64,000 nucleotides of DNA from Azolla caroliniana (Eukaryota; Polypodiophyta): assembly GCA_043228905.1 (NCBI GenBank), contig JBHGNT010000005.1, forward strand, positions 23,560,001 through 23,624,000, given 5' to 3'. The translations under genes were made by a program, and so were the position numbers. Shown one piece after another: positions 32,203 to 42,511 of this stretch (position 1 is the first letter of the stretch; every line of letters starts with the position of its first letter). A model generated the notes under the pieces. It was not told where the DNA came from, made no database searches, and saw nothing but the letters and a program-made list of their open reading frames with translations.

Positions 32203-35200
32203 CTACAAATTCCATGGCATACTATTGTAAATACATTCATACACATTAGCACCAACAGTGTATAAACCTGAGCAGCTATTGTATTCTGACATTGGGACGT
32301 TGATGCACCTGACCAAATGAGAGTACATGTACGCCGCTGGTTTGTCTTCTAACAACCTGTACACATATTCGTAGTCATCTAGTTTTGCATAAAAAATGCC
32401 TTCGATGTAGAATGTCCCGGCAGATACAAAATTTCCCCATGCATCTACAATATTCTACCTTGCACACTGTTTACTAACCGTGCACTTCAATATATAGAAA
32501 TCAACACCCTCTGAATTGCCTTCTTCAGCATTTACAGCGAAGTTATCCCCAACGTTCAGGATATCACTCAAAGTATCTCCAAGTTCCTCATATGTGAAGT
32601 CAGCATTCTGCCCTGTTTCTCCATCAACTGCTTCCTTATCATTCAGAGTGTGATACTCCCAATTCTGAATGTATGCTTTGTTTAGACAATATCTCCAATT
32701 TCCCTGCACACAATGGAAGCAAAAACAAGTAAATTCTCTAACCGCAATACAATGACCATCCAACCTGGAATAACCGCGAACAACATGCAGAGATCACAAT
32801 TCGGGAATTCCTTGGCACTCCCAAGTCTTCTCCCTATTTACTTCATCTATCTTCACTTCCCAAAATTCACGTTTGATATCTCGGACTTGCGAGGAATAAA
32901 CACCTGTTGCACTCATTGACATATTTGTTCTTAAAAATTCAACTACATGTGATGCACAATTCATGTGCACACCATCTGTCTTTAGTTGTTCATCGGTAAG
33001 TGCCCGCTTTATAACAGCCCCTGCACCATCATGTTCACCTTTACCATGGCCAGACCCAAAAAAATTCCATCTCATCTCCAAACCTGTTATAGCAGGATAC
33101 CTCCCCACAAAATAAAATGGACGTCGAGCCTTGAATTGTGACGCCGCTCCGTCAGACCACACCCAATGTTGAGTAAGCTCCAAACGTTGAGCTAATAACC
33201 ACTGCCAATGTAACTTAAAATAGTGTTGGACGAACAAGGTATCATGCTTCTTATCATCGGAAATAAAGAAATGAATTACTTTTTTAACATCACCTAAAAC
33301 TCGAAAATATGTTATGTGCACAAAAATGGTTACCTGAACTGAACACCAATGCATAGATTGAATTTCATTCTGCTGCTTGAAAGTATAATTCTCTGCGAAA
33401 TCTACTACTGAGACTACTACATCAGTTGGGAAATCAGATATGCAAGTCTTAAACTGATGGGCCTGCCATGAATAAATGAAGTTGTGTTTAATGAACTTTC
33501 CTAGAGATACTACAAACAAAGACACCAAATCCCTTGGTTTAAGCATCTTCCGAACTAGATCCTTTCTTTTACACACCTTTCCTTCAAAATTGGTGTTCAC
33601 TGACCCAAAGAACTTCACAGAGATCAATATTTCACTACTCAATTCATTTGGACACCACCTAAATCTAGTAGGGCCACAATCTTGACATAAACCCATGACA
33701 CATTTATGAATATGGAAGATAACGTCAGTTTCTCTCGGACACAATATTGAATCTAATAAATAACTCATGGAAGAGATAACGTGCTCAGATGATTTACACT
33801 CCTCTTGCGGGCTTGATCGACAGATTGGGCACCCACATGTGCAAACTGTATTAGTTAGGGATGCGCTATGGTGACGTAGTAGATTAATAGAGTCCTTCAG
33901 AAAACCCATCTGTACATGGTAAATGCAACAACATGTGTATCGATCCTTTAAGCGTCTCACAAAGTGTGGCTTAAGAGACTCGAATGTTCGTAGTTGAACT
34001 TTGGTAGTTGGATGCATTCGTTTGAACCTAATAAATAAATCGACCTGCGTAATAAAGGGGAATTAGTTATTCTCGTAACTAGCTAACTATCCTAGTAGCT
34101 AATTAGCTATTCTAGTAGCTAATTAGCTATTCTAGTAGCTTATTAGCTATTCTAGTAGCTTATTAGCTGTCATGGTAGCTAATTAGCTGTCCTAGTAGCT
34201 AATTAGCTCTCATGGTAGCTAATTAGCTCTCCTGGTAGCTAATTAGCTATCATGGTAGCTAATTAGCTATCCTAGTAGCTAATTAGTTGTCCTGGTAGCT
34301 AATTAACTAGTCTAGTAGCTGGTCTAGTAGCTAATTAGCTATCATGGTGGCTAATTAGTTGTCCTAGTAGATAATTAGCTATCATGGTAGCTAATTAGCT
34401 TTCCTAGTAACTAATTAGCTATCATGGTAGCTAATTAGCTGGTCTAGTAGCTAATTAGCTATCACGGTGGCTAATTAGCTGTCCTAGTAAGCTAATTAGC
34501 TATCATGGTAGCTAATTAGCTTTCCTAGTAGCTAATTAGCTGGTAATAACGAAATAGCTAACTAGCTACCATGATAGCTAACTAGCTACCAGGACAGCTA
34601 ATTATCTGGTAGTACCTAAATTAGCTATTGAGAATAGCTAATTAGCTATCATGGTAGTAGCTATTGAGAGTAGCCAGTTACCTATGTAGTAGCTATCCTA
34701 GTAGCTAACTGAGGTAAATGTAATTGATAAGCTAATTAGCTTTTCTGCTAACTGAGCTAATTAACTTTCCGTTTAGAGTCAAAACAAATGTTGAGATAAA
34801 TGTAAATACCTGAGGTACATCAAGAAGATGAATGGGATGCTCGTATTGATTTCTTCCAACACGTTTCCTGCATAAATCCTTTTTATTGGGTGAAACCCTA
34901 CTCTCATTAGTCCAAAACATTATGATTACATCCTTGATTTCAAATGTTATGGGTATCATTGGCTTACATCTTGTAGTTAACTTTAGTAGACTAGTTCCTT
35001 CACCCGAGGAAATTATACAGTTCATTGTATTGTACACTGTTTTTCTACTAACACCAATTACCTTAGATAGCTCAGTGATGTTTATATCGTCAACATCACT
35101 ATTAAGTAACATCATTAGACTAGACCTTTTTAAGACAAGATCAGCTTCTGACCTGCTCATGGATACGAAACTATTACGAAGATTATTTACTAAAATAGAT

Positions 35201-35557
35201 GATATGTTTGCATTAAGACCATCACAATCAACTAAGTCCTTTATCGATGGATCATTACATATTCCATAAAGTACTACCTTCTTTTCTTCATTGCTGATGT
35301 GCTTGATTTGAACATTGAAATAGTCTACAACCTTTCTCTCTATGATGGTAGTCGCATTACTTACATTCTCAGCTAAACTATCCTTACCTTTACTGAGTGT
35401 GGCTTTCGTAACCTTCAACAATTGATGATGTTTCCTTTTTTTTTTCTGCCCAATAGTTTCGTATGGCTTGTTGTGTCCTGATAGCATCATCCCTATCCTT
35501 ATGATCATTGAGGGGTAATTCTAAACACCCTTCTTCCCCTTCCATTTGGCTGGACAT
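32203..35557 (-). pseudogene. transposon T transposase-like gene, two stops and an A-run frame change
   Basis: Two exons on the minus strand: about 35557-34810 and 34044-32203 (TAG), joined by a 765-nt GT-AG intron filled with the palindromic array; about 860 codons. Exon 1 has a helix-turn-helix-like segment (ITELSKVIGVSRKTVYNTMN). Across the junction lie SRVSPNKKDLCRKRVGR and LKPHFVRRLKDRYTCCCIYHV, then a Cys cluster CTCGCPICR. The core has DFAENYTFKQQNEIQSMHW, WSDGAASQFKARRPFYF and SGHGKGEHDGAGAVIKR, candidate acidic catalytic residues of an RNase H-like fold. A Cys motif CFCFHCVQGNWRYCLN and a WGNFVSAGTFYIEGIFYA block end it. Breaks: TGA at 32794-32796, TAG at 32455-32457, and the ATG at 35557 is out of frame with the rest unless the 10-base A-run (35436-35445) is one base off. 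The superfamily is not recognised. Confidence 0.7.
34045..34809. repeat. transposon T palindromic array, right block (inside transposase intron)
   Basis: Thirty or so TAGCTAATTAGCTATCATGG-type units (20-bp period) lie in the intron of the transposase gene. The array is thus in both intergenic and intronic positions of the same element. Confidence 0.95.
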
Positions 35558-36270
35558 GTTAAAACCCTAAATTTCCAGAAAAAAAAACAAGTATTTAAGA
35601 TGGCTATGGGCAACAACAATACACAAAAATATTCCACAATACACAAGATTAGACACAACAATACACAAGATAATCAATAGACATAAAAGTTATTGCAATC
35701 CAAGACCGAACAGTAGAGGAGTTCACTCCGTTGGATCGAACAGTTGAGGAGGCGATCCAGGACCGACCAATGGCGACAACTGAGTGTAGAATGTTGCCGT
35801 TGGATGAGTTAACTCCGTCAAATCGAAATGTGGAAGCAATCCAGGACCGGACAGTAGCGGCAACTGAGTGTAGAATGGTGGCAATGGAGGAGAGAACCCC
35901 GTCAGATTGAATAGTTACCGATGATGCTTGGAACGCACAGAGAAGGCACCTGAGTGTAGAGTGGCACAGAGAAGAGAACCCCGTCAGATTGAACAACTCT
36001 TTGATGATGCTTGGAACGCACAGTAGCGGCCCCTGAGTGTAGAGTGGCACAGAGAAGAGAACCCTGTCAGATTGAACAACTCTTTGATGATGCTTGGAAC
36101 ACACAGTAGCGGCCCCTGAGTGTAGAGTGTCATAGAGAAGAGAACCCCGTCAGATTGAGGAGCTCTTTGATGATGCTTGGAACGCACAGTAGTGGCCCCT
36201 GAGTGTAGAGTGGCGGCAGGTGGACTCAATAGGGTTTAGCAACAGTGGTAGCAACTAACCCACAATACTC
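35558..36270. repeat. transposon T right-arm tandem repeat
   Basis: Units of about 90 bp with CGTCAGATTGAACAACTCTTTGATGATGC and CCTGAGTGTAGAGTGGC recur from about 35740 to 36215. They lie upstream of the transposase gene and include its presumed promoter. Open frames here are repeat-derived. Confidence 0.75.
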
Positions 36271-36556
36271 AACTAGAGATGGCCTACGTGATGTGGCAAA
36301 GGATCATGCATAATGGACCTAGGAATTCGATATATAATTTATGGTATACATTTATGGTGCACATATCAATTTATGTTGCACGTTTATGTTGCACATTTAT
36401 GGCACTCATTTACATATGTAATTATAACACTCTAGTATTTTCAATGGTAGTTTTTTGCATAGTTAATTTATTAATGATGGCTTTTTACTAAAATGACTAT
36501 TTATCAATGGTAGCTTTTTGCATAGCTAATTAGCTATGTCAAGGACATAGCTAATT

Positions 36557-36579
36557 GTTTCCACTCGCATGCTTTCACC
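36557..36579. repeat. transposon T right terminal inverted repeat
   Basis: The inverted form begins GGTGAAAGCATGCG and differs from the left TIR by A/G at position 4. A TAGCTAATTAGCTATG copy lies just inside (36521-36539). CATATG follows at 36580-36585. Confidence 0.9.
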
Positions 36580-37828
36580 CATATGGCGGCGTGTAGTGCA
36601 CAACAACGAAAAGGAAATAATATTGCGCGAAGCACACTGCGGTGTGGTTGGAGGACATTATGCCAGAGACGCTATGGCAAGGAAAATATGGCAGAGTGGA
36701 CTATGGTGGCCGACAACATTGAAGGATGCAGTCCGGTACGCTAAAGAATGCAACCTATGTCAACGAATGGGCCAACCAACCGAACAAGCCAGAATGCCTC
36801 ACCAGCCCGTGCTACTGTTAGAACCATTTCAGAAATGGGGGCTAGATTTTGTCGGTCCATTCAAACCACCGGCAATGAGAACCGGCAACCGGTACGTGAT
36901 CGTCGCTACGGATTATTGCACGAAATGGGTGGAAGCGAAAGCACTACGTGACAACACCGCGGCATCCACGGCAAAAATTTTATATGAATGCATCTGGTGC
37001 CAATATGGATGTCCGATAGAGCTCATAAGTGACCAAGGTGGGCACTTCTTAGGGCAAGTAGTGGCAAGTTTGACGACATTTTATGCGGTGGTGCACAAAC
37101 GGAGCACTCCCTATTATCCGCAAGCCAACGGATTAGCAGTGTCAACAAATAAAACACTACAGAATATCCGGCGGAAAATCATCAATGAGAACCGGATGGA
37201 TTGGGATACAAAGCTGCATAGTGCACTCTGGGCCTACTGAATGACATATAAGACAAGTATCCGCACAACACCATTCCGCCTAGCATTCGGATTGGAAGCA
37301 GTGATGCCGGTAGAGTTCCAGGTACCGAGTTTACGAATACAGATTCAGGAACGCCTAAATGAGAAGGAATCGGAAGCTATCCAGTTAAACACGTTGTACG
37401 AATTGGAAGATCACCAGCTAGCCAGCATCATGCAGCTAGAACTAGAGCAGCGACGAAGGAAAGCGTTCGTCGATCATCACCGAAAAGGGAACGAAAAGAT
37501 GTTCGGAATTGGTAAGCCGGTACTCGTGTTCCAGACCCGGATGGGTAAGATGCCGGGAAAACTACAGTTTCGGTGGATTACGCGAGAGTTCAACGGTTCC
37601 TACCAATTAGGGACACTCGCCGGCGAGGTTCTGGGTAAATGGGTCAATGGGTTCCGACTCAAACCATACAATGGACCCATGTCAAGAACCCCATTTGAAC
37701 AAGTGAAGGGCGACATAGAACCGGACACCGGTAAGTCGGAAGTGACGGCAAGTGGTCCAGCGGCCGGCAAGGACCACAATCCGGATAGGGGTCTAGGGGG
37801 ACCGGTTGGAATTAGCAAAACCATTTAA
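36580..37828 (+). pseudogene. pol: element A integrase
   Basis: It resumes the frame cut at 25932: RRVVHNNEKEIILREAHCGV starts the HHCC finger (HCGVVGGHYA, CNLCQRMG). The core follows: [40 protein letters not shown] and STPYYPQANGLA. A TGA at about 37238 interrupts the conserved SALWAY-MTYKTS region, and the rest (TTPFRLAFGLEAVMPVEFQV) reaches 37828. The last part has GKMPGKLQFRWI, a GPY/F-like module. No chromodomain. Confidence 0.85.
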
Positions 37829-38119
37829 AAATAAATAAATAAATAAATCGAATCATATCAAATCAAAGTAAATCATGCAAGGGCAAGGGGTGAACGACAC
37901 ATGCAAAAACAAGGAGTGAACAAGCACTTTAAAAAGGTATGTAGTGGGCTATTAATAGGGTATTAAACCGCCGCCACACGGCACGATATTCTATTTTAGT
38001 ACTCGACGTGCACACGCGAGGGTAAGAAAAAAACAGGCGCCAACATGCAACAAGAAGACCCTCGCCACATAGAAACCCTCACATTTCACGAAAAGAGGAG
38101 CACAAACGCAGACATGTGA
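37829..38119. other. element A spacer between pol and extra ORF
   Basis: This is an AT-rich gap with an AATAAATAAATAAAT run after the pol stop. No ORF. Confidence 0.6.
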
Positions 38120-38758
38120 TTGAAGATCAGCAGACGCGAGCCCACGCACATAGAGACTCCTCACACACAACCCTCACCAATGCTCACAGACCTCGACGAA
38201 GCCATGGACTACCAAGCACTCTTTGAAGCAACCAAGAAGTGGCTAAGGCAACACGACTTACAGGGTTTCCTCACCATCATGGAGGTGCCACCGCACCGGG
38301 AGGCGGAGAAGATAGTCAAAGAAATCGACACGGAGCTGATTACTAAGGAGGCCATCCATGCGTTGATTGGCCTTCCGGAAGGGGGAATCTTCAATATCGA
38401 CAACCCTACCCCAGAACAACTCCGAAAATATTTTGGGGAATACTCTCTGGCAAGCAAGGCCTACTGGACACATGGCGGCGAAGATCCACTCTTTCGAGAG
38501 ATTGCCCGTGTGCTCCATGAATTTGGACATGTATACCCTCGACCCCCATGCATGCCCCAGAACTGGGCCAGCTTAATCATAGCCACATATGAAGGCGTGA
38601 AGGTGGACTGGGCGGTACTGATTGCGGATGGACTCTGTCAGAGGAAAGGAGGGTCGGAAGATATGGATGGCGGAGCCCGTCAAGACCACGAAGCGGGGAA
38701 GAACAACCGAAGGCACCCCGAAAACGGCCTCGAAACGGCAGCAACTATTGGCGTCTAA
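38120..38758 (+). CDS. element A extra ORF (ORF3) N-terminal domain
   Basis: 212 codons on the sense strand between pol and the 3' LTR. After a polar leader comes a domain with LRQHDLQGFLTIMEVPPHRE, LRKYFGEYSLASKAY, DPLFREIARVLHEFGHVY and NWASLIIATYEGVKVDWAVL. The same domain is seen in elements C and D (LVEKRLDGYIKVAEAPTHPE; YFGPDSSSTKAY; DPFFREVAKFLLEV; INTFEGHAVDWGIII). It sits where env-like genes lie in some plant gypsy elements, but it has no signal peptide or membrane segment. It looks like a 'putative plant transposon protein' type domain; role unknown. Confidence 0.6.
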   Translation: MKISRREPTHIETPHTQPSPMLTDLDEAMDYQALFEATKKWLRQHDLQGFLTIMEVPPHREAEKIVKEIDTELITKEAIHALIGLPEGGIFNIDNPTPEQLRKYFGEYSLASKAYWTHGGEDPLFREIARVLHEFGHVYPRPPCMPQNWASLIIATYEGVKVDWAVLIADGLCQRKGGSEDMDGGARQDHEAGKNNRRHPENGLETAATIGV

Positions 38759-40965
38759 GGCAACTAAAGGGAAGGTGGCTGACACGGACCATGTGGCAAA
38801 GGAGTGCACCAATAGGAAACGACAGGTGGAAACGCAGGAGGAGCCAGCGGTACGGCCAATCAAGATCAGGCTTAGCCGACCGGTTCAACAAGCATCGGAC
38901 CCCTTGGCAGCGAAAATCAACATTGGGACTCAGGAGGAGGAAGTGGAGGAGGAACCGTTATAGCACCTCTAGCGGCGCCAGAAGGCAACCACCTCCGAAC
39001 ATGCTAGGGAGCGTTCGGACCCAAAGAAGGATGGAACGCCTGTACCCCGCCCTGAGCAGCCTGCACCAAGGATGGAATCGGAACTGGTTCGGACAGAACC
39101 GGTCACAGAGCTCCCTGCACAACAACCTCTACTGGCGGGTCAGGATACGACAAGACCCGAAATGCAAGCGCCGGAAGTACAATTGCCGACCCCACCAACA
39201 GGCCAAGAGCATTTAGAGGTGGAGCGGCCAACGGAGCCGCAACCAGAACGGCAAAGTGGTCACCAACAAGAGCCAGAGTTGCAGCTCGATGCAACTAGAC
39301 AAAACCGACCACTGGCCAGCGACACCAACAGCCAACCCTCCGGGCAGACGCAACAACAGGGCACCGACAACCAATGGCTTTGGTGGATTGGAGAACAGAT
39401 TGCCGGAGTGGTACACTACATAGAGCCGGAAGAGAAAGCGTAGATGGATCGGTTGCTCGTCACAACCGGAGAACTAGAGACGGCCCGGTCAAGGATCCGG
39501 AGCCTAGAATAAGACTTGGACCTGGCCACAAAAGAATTGGCCAAAATGGCCTTAACCGGACCACAGCTCCAAGCATTAGTGACTCCGGTAGATGTATAGA
39601 ATAAAGAAGCATCGGCACTTGTACATAGCAATAAGACCCTGGAGACGGAAACAGTCCAGAAGATAGTGGCGGCGCAAGCAAAAGAGCTTGCTGAATTAAG
39701 AGATGAACTGGCTGCACAGGAAGCATTATGCACCCGAGAGCGGGACTTGAAGAAAGCGACAGAAGAAGAGCAACGAAAGACTGCTGAGAACCTCCGCCGG
39801 GTAGAAGAGAATCTGCGGAAAGGACATCAGGCCTATGACCGGCTGAAGGAGGAGAAAGAGAAGGCGCTGCAAGAAAAGGAGAAACTACGACGGATGGCGG
39901 AAATAGAGATCGAAAGGCTGAAAGAAGAACTTTGTCAGCAGAAGGACCGGGAAGACCGCGCTCGCCGGAAACTCAACCAAAAGCTGAAGCAGAAGACCGA
40001 TGATTTTGAGCACCTGCACCGGGACTACAAGCACCTAGATACGGAGCATAAGAAACAGCAGGAGAAGATGGCAGAGCTCCGGCAAGAGGTGCATAGAGTT
40101 GAGACAGCGCTGGCAGAGGAACGGGCGGAAAGAACCACGCTGTTGGAGGAAACTGCACAAGAACGGATGGAGCTGCATAAGCAACATTATGAAGAGAAGG
40201 AAAGAGCGACGATGGTCTTGCAAAGGATGCAGAACACCTATCAAACCCAATTGTCACATTACCGGGAGCAGGAGGCGGATACGGTTGCACTGATCAAGTA
40301 GTTGAAGGACGAACGACAAGCCGCGGAGGATAAATCGAAGATGGGATTGGAGCGGATCCAGTTCATTGTCCAAGCATGGAGAAACAAGACCAAACGCTTG
40401 ATTGATGATAGCTCCGTGCAATGGTGGGACAAATGGGCAAAGCACACAACCGAGCTCTAGTTGCTACGGGCGGATGCGGAAAAAATCGGTAGAAGGATGG
40501 CAACGACTGTTACATGCTAACGAAGGAGGACTTCACCGCCGTAAGAGATGAGTTAGCCGAAGATTTTGTAGCTCTAGCGGAGGAGCAATTAGCAGTGGTC
40601 TGGCAACTTGTAGCACAGCTAGATGATGATCGACTGGATTGCTCAAATCCAGTTTGAGAGCTATGAGCGGACCAGGCTACGAAGAGAAGAAGCAAAGCAG
40701 GCGGCGACCGTCAACCTCAGCGATGAGGAGCCATCACCGGAGCAAGCACCAGACGGAGACAAGGCCGGGGCGAGTCAACCGGAGTCAAATCTAGCGGAGT
40801 AGCTAACGGAGGAATCACCGCCACAACCGCCGGTACCGAGAGCCGAACAGACGCCCTCTCAGGAGCAACAGTCAGAGGAGCCGCAGTCACAACAACAACA
40901 ACAACAACAACAGAGTTCCGAACAACCATTGGATACCCTGGAGCAGAGTATTTTGGATATCTTGG
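38759..40965 (+). pseudogene. element A ORF3 C-terminal part: charged region and long coiled coil
   Basis: Downstream of the globular domain the sequence stays coding-like in several frames with stops. Arg/Lys/Gln-rich segments lead (about 39072-39443) to a 212-codon frame (39666-40301) that is almost purely heptad Glu/Lys/Arg/Leu coiled coil (EEQRKTAENLRRVEENLRKG, then LKEEKEKALQEKEKLRRMAE). It continues after a TAG as LKDERQAAEDKSKMGLERIQ and ends in a Gln/Pro-rich acidic tail with a CAA run near 40890-40912. Element D has a comparable coiled-coil region in the same position. Confidence 0.55.
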
Positions 40966-41007
40966 ACGAAGGCTAAGGGCCGGATAGTGGGATTCGACGT
41001 ACAAGGT

Positions 41008-41029
41008 ACTGTCCCACGGGCATGCCATG
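41008..41029 (+). other. conserved pre-LTR motif replacing a polypurine tract (element A)
   Basis: The 3' LTR is directly preceded by ACTGTCCCACGGGCATGCCATG, which is not a purine run. Elements C and D have nearly the same sequence at the same place. Confidence 0.6.
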
Positions 41030-41469
41030 TGTTACCCGGCCGTCAAAGGTGCAGAGACCAGAATGTGAAAGGGATGGTTATTCGGAATATATTAAAGTAG
41101 ATTATAATTATGTAGTGAACGGATGGACCGGAATTAGTATGCTGATCCGGATCCGGACCGGTTCTGAACAGGTGCCGGTTGGCACTGTTTTTGTAAGCAG
41201 CACCGGTGACCTATATAAAGGCCTGGTTACAATGTATAACTTTAACAGAGAATTAATATAAGCTTCTTGTTTTATCTTCACGTATTGATTACCGTTCTGT
41301 ATTAATTGTTATATCTTACGCATGTATTAAGTGTATGCCTTATTGCTAAGTAGCCAATTACGTCGAATTAATCATTGTGTCTTAAGTTATCTCACCGTAA
41401 CACCCCTTTCATGAAGTGTCTTCCGGAGACACCCTGTGTTAGGCCATTGTCCGGCCTTAAGGATTAACA
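41030..41469 (+). repeat. element A 3' LTR
   Basis: 440 bp, partner of 15164-15603. TSD TTCGT follows at 41470-41474. Confidence 0.9.
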
Positions 41470-41474
41470 TTCGT

Positions 41475-41600
41475 CGAACTTTGATCTTTTGTCGAAGGAT
41501 GTGGGTTCGTCGAAAGGTGAGGTTTTGGCAAACTTTGATCTTTCATCGAAGGATGTTCTCTTGTCGAACTTGATCTTTCAACGAACTTTGAGCGGGAAAT
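41475..41600. repeat. element E leader minisatellite (right part)
   Basis: Continuation of the CGTCGAACTTTGATCTTTCG-type repeat on the other side of element A. Confidence 0.8.
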
Positions 41601-41921
41601 TTGTTTTTTTTTGTGCCAACGACTGTTTTGTGGCCCATAGGATGATTGTAATTAGCGAAAATCGCGGTGCTCACTTTTGCCCTGCAACGGCTAAATCTCA
41701 ACAATGCTTACTGTTAACCGAACGAATAGCTTGCTAATGTCCGGGCAATTAAGGGGTGGTAAATTAAAACTAAAAAACAGAAAATTAACTTAATTAAAAT
41801 GTGAAATAGCGAGCCTTTTAATTAACACAAAATAGTGGTTTCCTTTCGATTTCTTCCCTCGTTAAGTGGGTTGCCTATGAGTGTTTGACCACTCGAAATC
41901 GGCTTCAAGCGTTGGTCGTAA

Positions 41922-42506
41922 CGTGTAGGATCTATGTATTGATGGAGTTAGCTCCTCGATGTCGTTTGCGGAGTTCGGACCGGCGTATACCCTTTTGATG
42001 GCGAATCGGGCGGAGATGGTTGTCGGGCACCTCCGAGCCTCACACTCACTTAATGATTAATAGATGATTGAGCACGATATCTCTCTCACTCTCTCAAGCT
42101 TGCTCTCATAGACAATAGGGTAATGAATATAGACAATAAGAGTAATGAATATGTCTATTGACCGTCTTTGCTAAGAGGTCTAGCACCAACAAGGAAGTGA
42201 GATTAGTGTTCTCTAACTAAACACTTCACTAATCTCTCTTAAGCTTAAAGGTTACAAGAAGGAGGAGAGGAGGCTCTAGCTCTTAATCAATAGGGAGATC
42301 TTTACAAATGGAAGCACCCTTACAAAGCCACCACCATGTGGTTTATATAGCATTTACATTTAGGGTATGGGCCTTTCACACTTGGATGTCTCTTAGCCCT
42401 CTTTCCTCTTGCCATTCTCTCTCTTCGTAGGTCCTTTAGCCATACTACGTCCTTGTTGATGCGCTCTTCTTCATTACCGGTCGTGGTGCGATCCAAGCAC
42501 TTAACA
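41922..42506 (-). repeat. element E 5' LTR
   Basis: 585 bp, partner of 8117-8699. It starts CGTGTAGG where the other copy has TGTGTAGG. AGTGG follows at 42507-42511. On the minus strand the adjoining sequence TTACGACCAACGCTTGAAGC is the presumed primer site; its tRNA is unassigned. Confidence 0.9.
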
Positions 42507-42511
42507 AGTGG

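Larger units (their letters stand above)
25933..36579. mobile_element. DNA transposon T, 10.65 kb, unrecognised superfamily
   Basis: T is bounded by 23-bp inverted repeats that differ at one base and by a CATATG duplication. It sits between the RNase H and integrase parts of element A. It holds one minus-strand spliced transposase-like gene (35557-32203) and plus-strand genes (26183-28273, 29490-30626, 30876-31795). Arrays of the 14-bp palindrome TAGCTAATTAGCTA lie internally and next to both ends. There are no LTRs, no poly-A tail and no RT. Terminal repeats plus a DDE-like protein argue for a cut-and-paste element. A 6-bp target duplication excludes several common plant superfamilies (hAT 8 bp, Mutator 9 bp, CACTA/Harbinger/mariner 2-3 bp). 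Confidence 0.85.
15164..41469 (+). mobile_element. gypsy element A (OTA-type), interrupted twice
   Basis: A has two 440-bp LTRs and TSD TTCGT (15159-15163 and 41470-41474). Without chromovirus B and DNA transposon T it would be about 9.9 kb. The order is gag, protease, RT, RNase H, integrase, an extra sense ORF, a coiled-coil ORF and the 3' LTR. There is no chromodomain. The RT reads VFLDDFTVYS, of the non-chromodomain (Tat/Athila-like) style. The LTRs differ at about 27 of 440 sites by eye, mostly transitions. Coding frames hold several TAG/TGA stops and A-run frameshifts, so A is dead. Confidence 0.9.
8117..42506 (-). mobile_element. gypsy element E, non-autonomous, host of nested insertions
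   Basis: E is bounded by 583- and 585-bp LTRs and a 5-bp duplication AGTGG (8112-8116 and 42507-42511). Genes run on the minus strand. Removing the inserted element A with one copy of its target leaves about 8.1 kb. The order from the 5' end is: right LTR, minisatellite leader, gag, linker ORF, retropepsin, the C-terminal tail of an integrase, a second retropepsin-like region, a repeat-rich 3' region and the left LTR. RT, RNase H and the integrase core are absent, so E must have moved with enzymes from a relative. The two LTRs differ at roughly 5% of positions by eye. Confidence 0.85.

Noticed and set aside
32767-32799. A 33-nt intron (GT...AG) removing the TGA at 32794.
   Set aside because: It would keep the frame, but 33 nt is too short for a plant spliceosomal intron, and the sequence reads through in frame, so a nonsense change is simpler.
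28320-34809. Repeated TAGCTAATTAGCTA blocks looked at first like a CRISPR-type array.
   Set aside because: There are no unique spacers, the repeats are palindromic and degenerate, the context is a eukaryotic transposon, and no cas-like genes are present.
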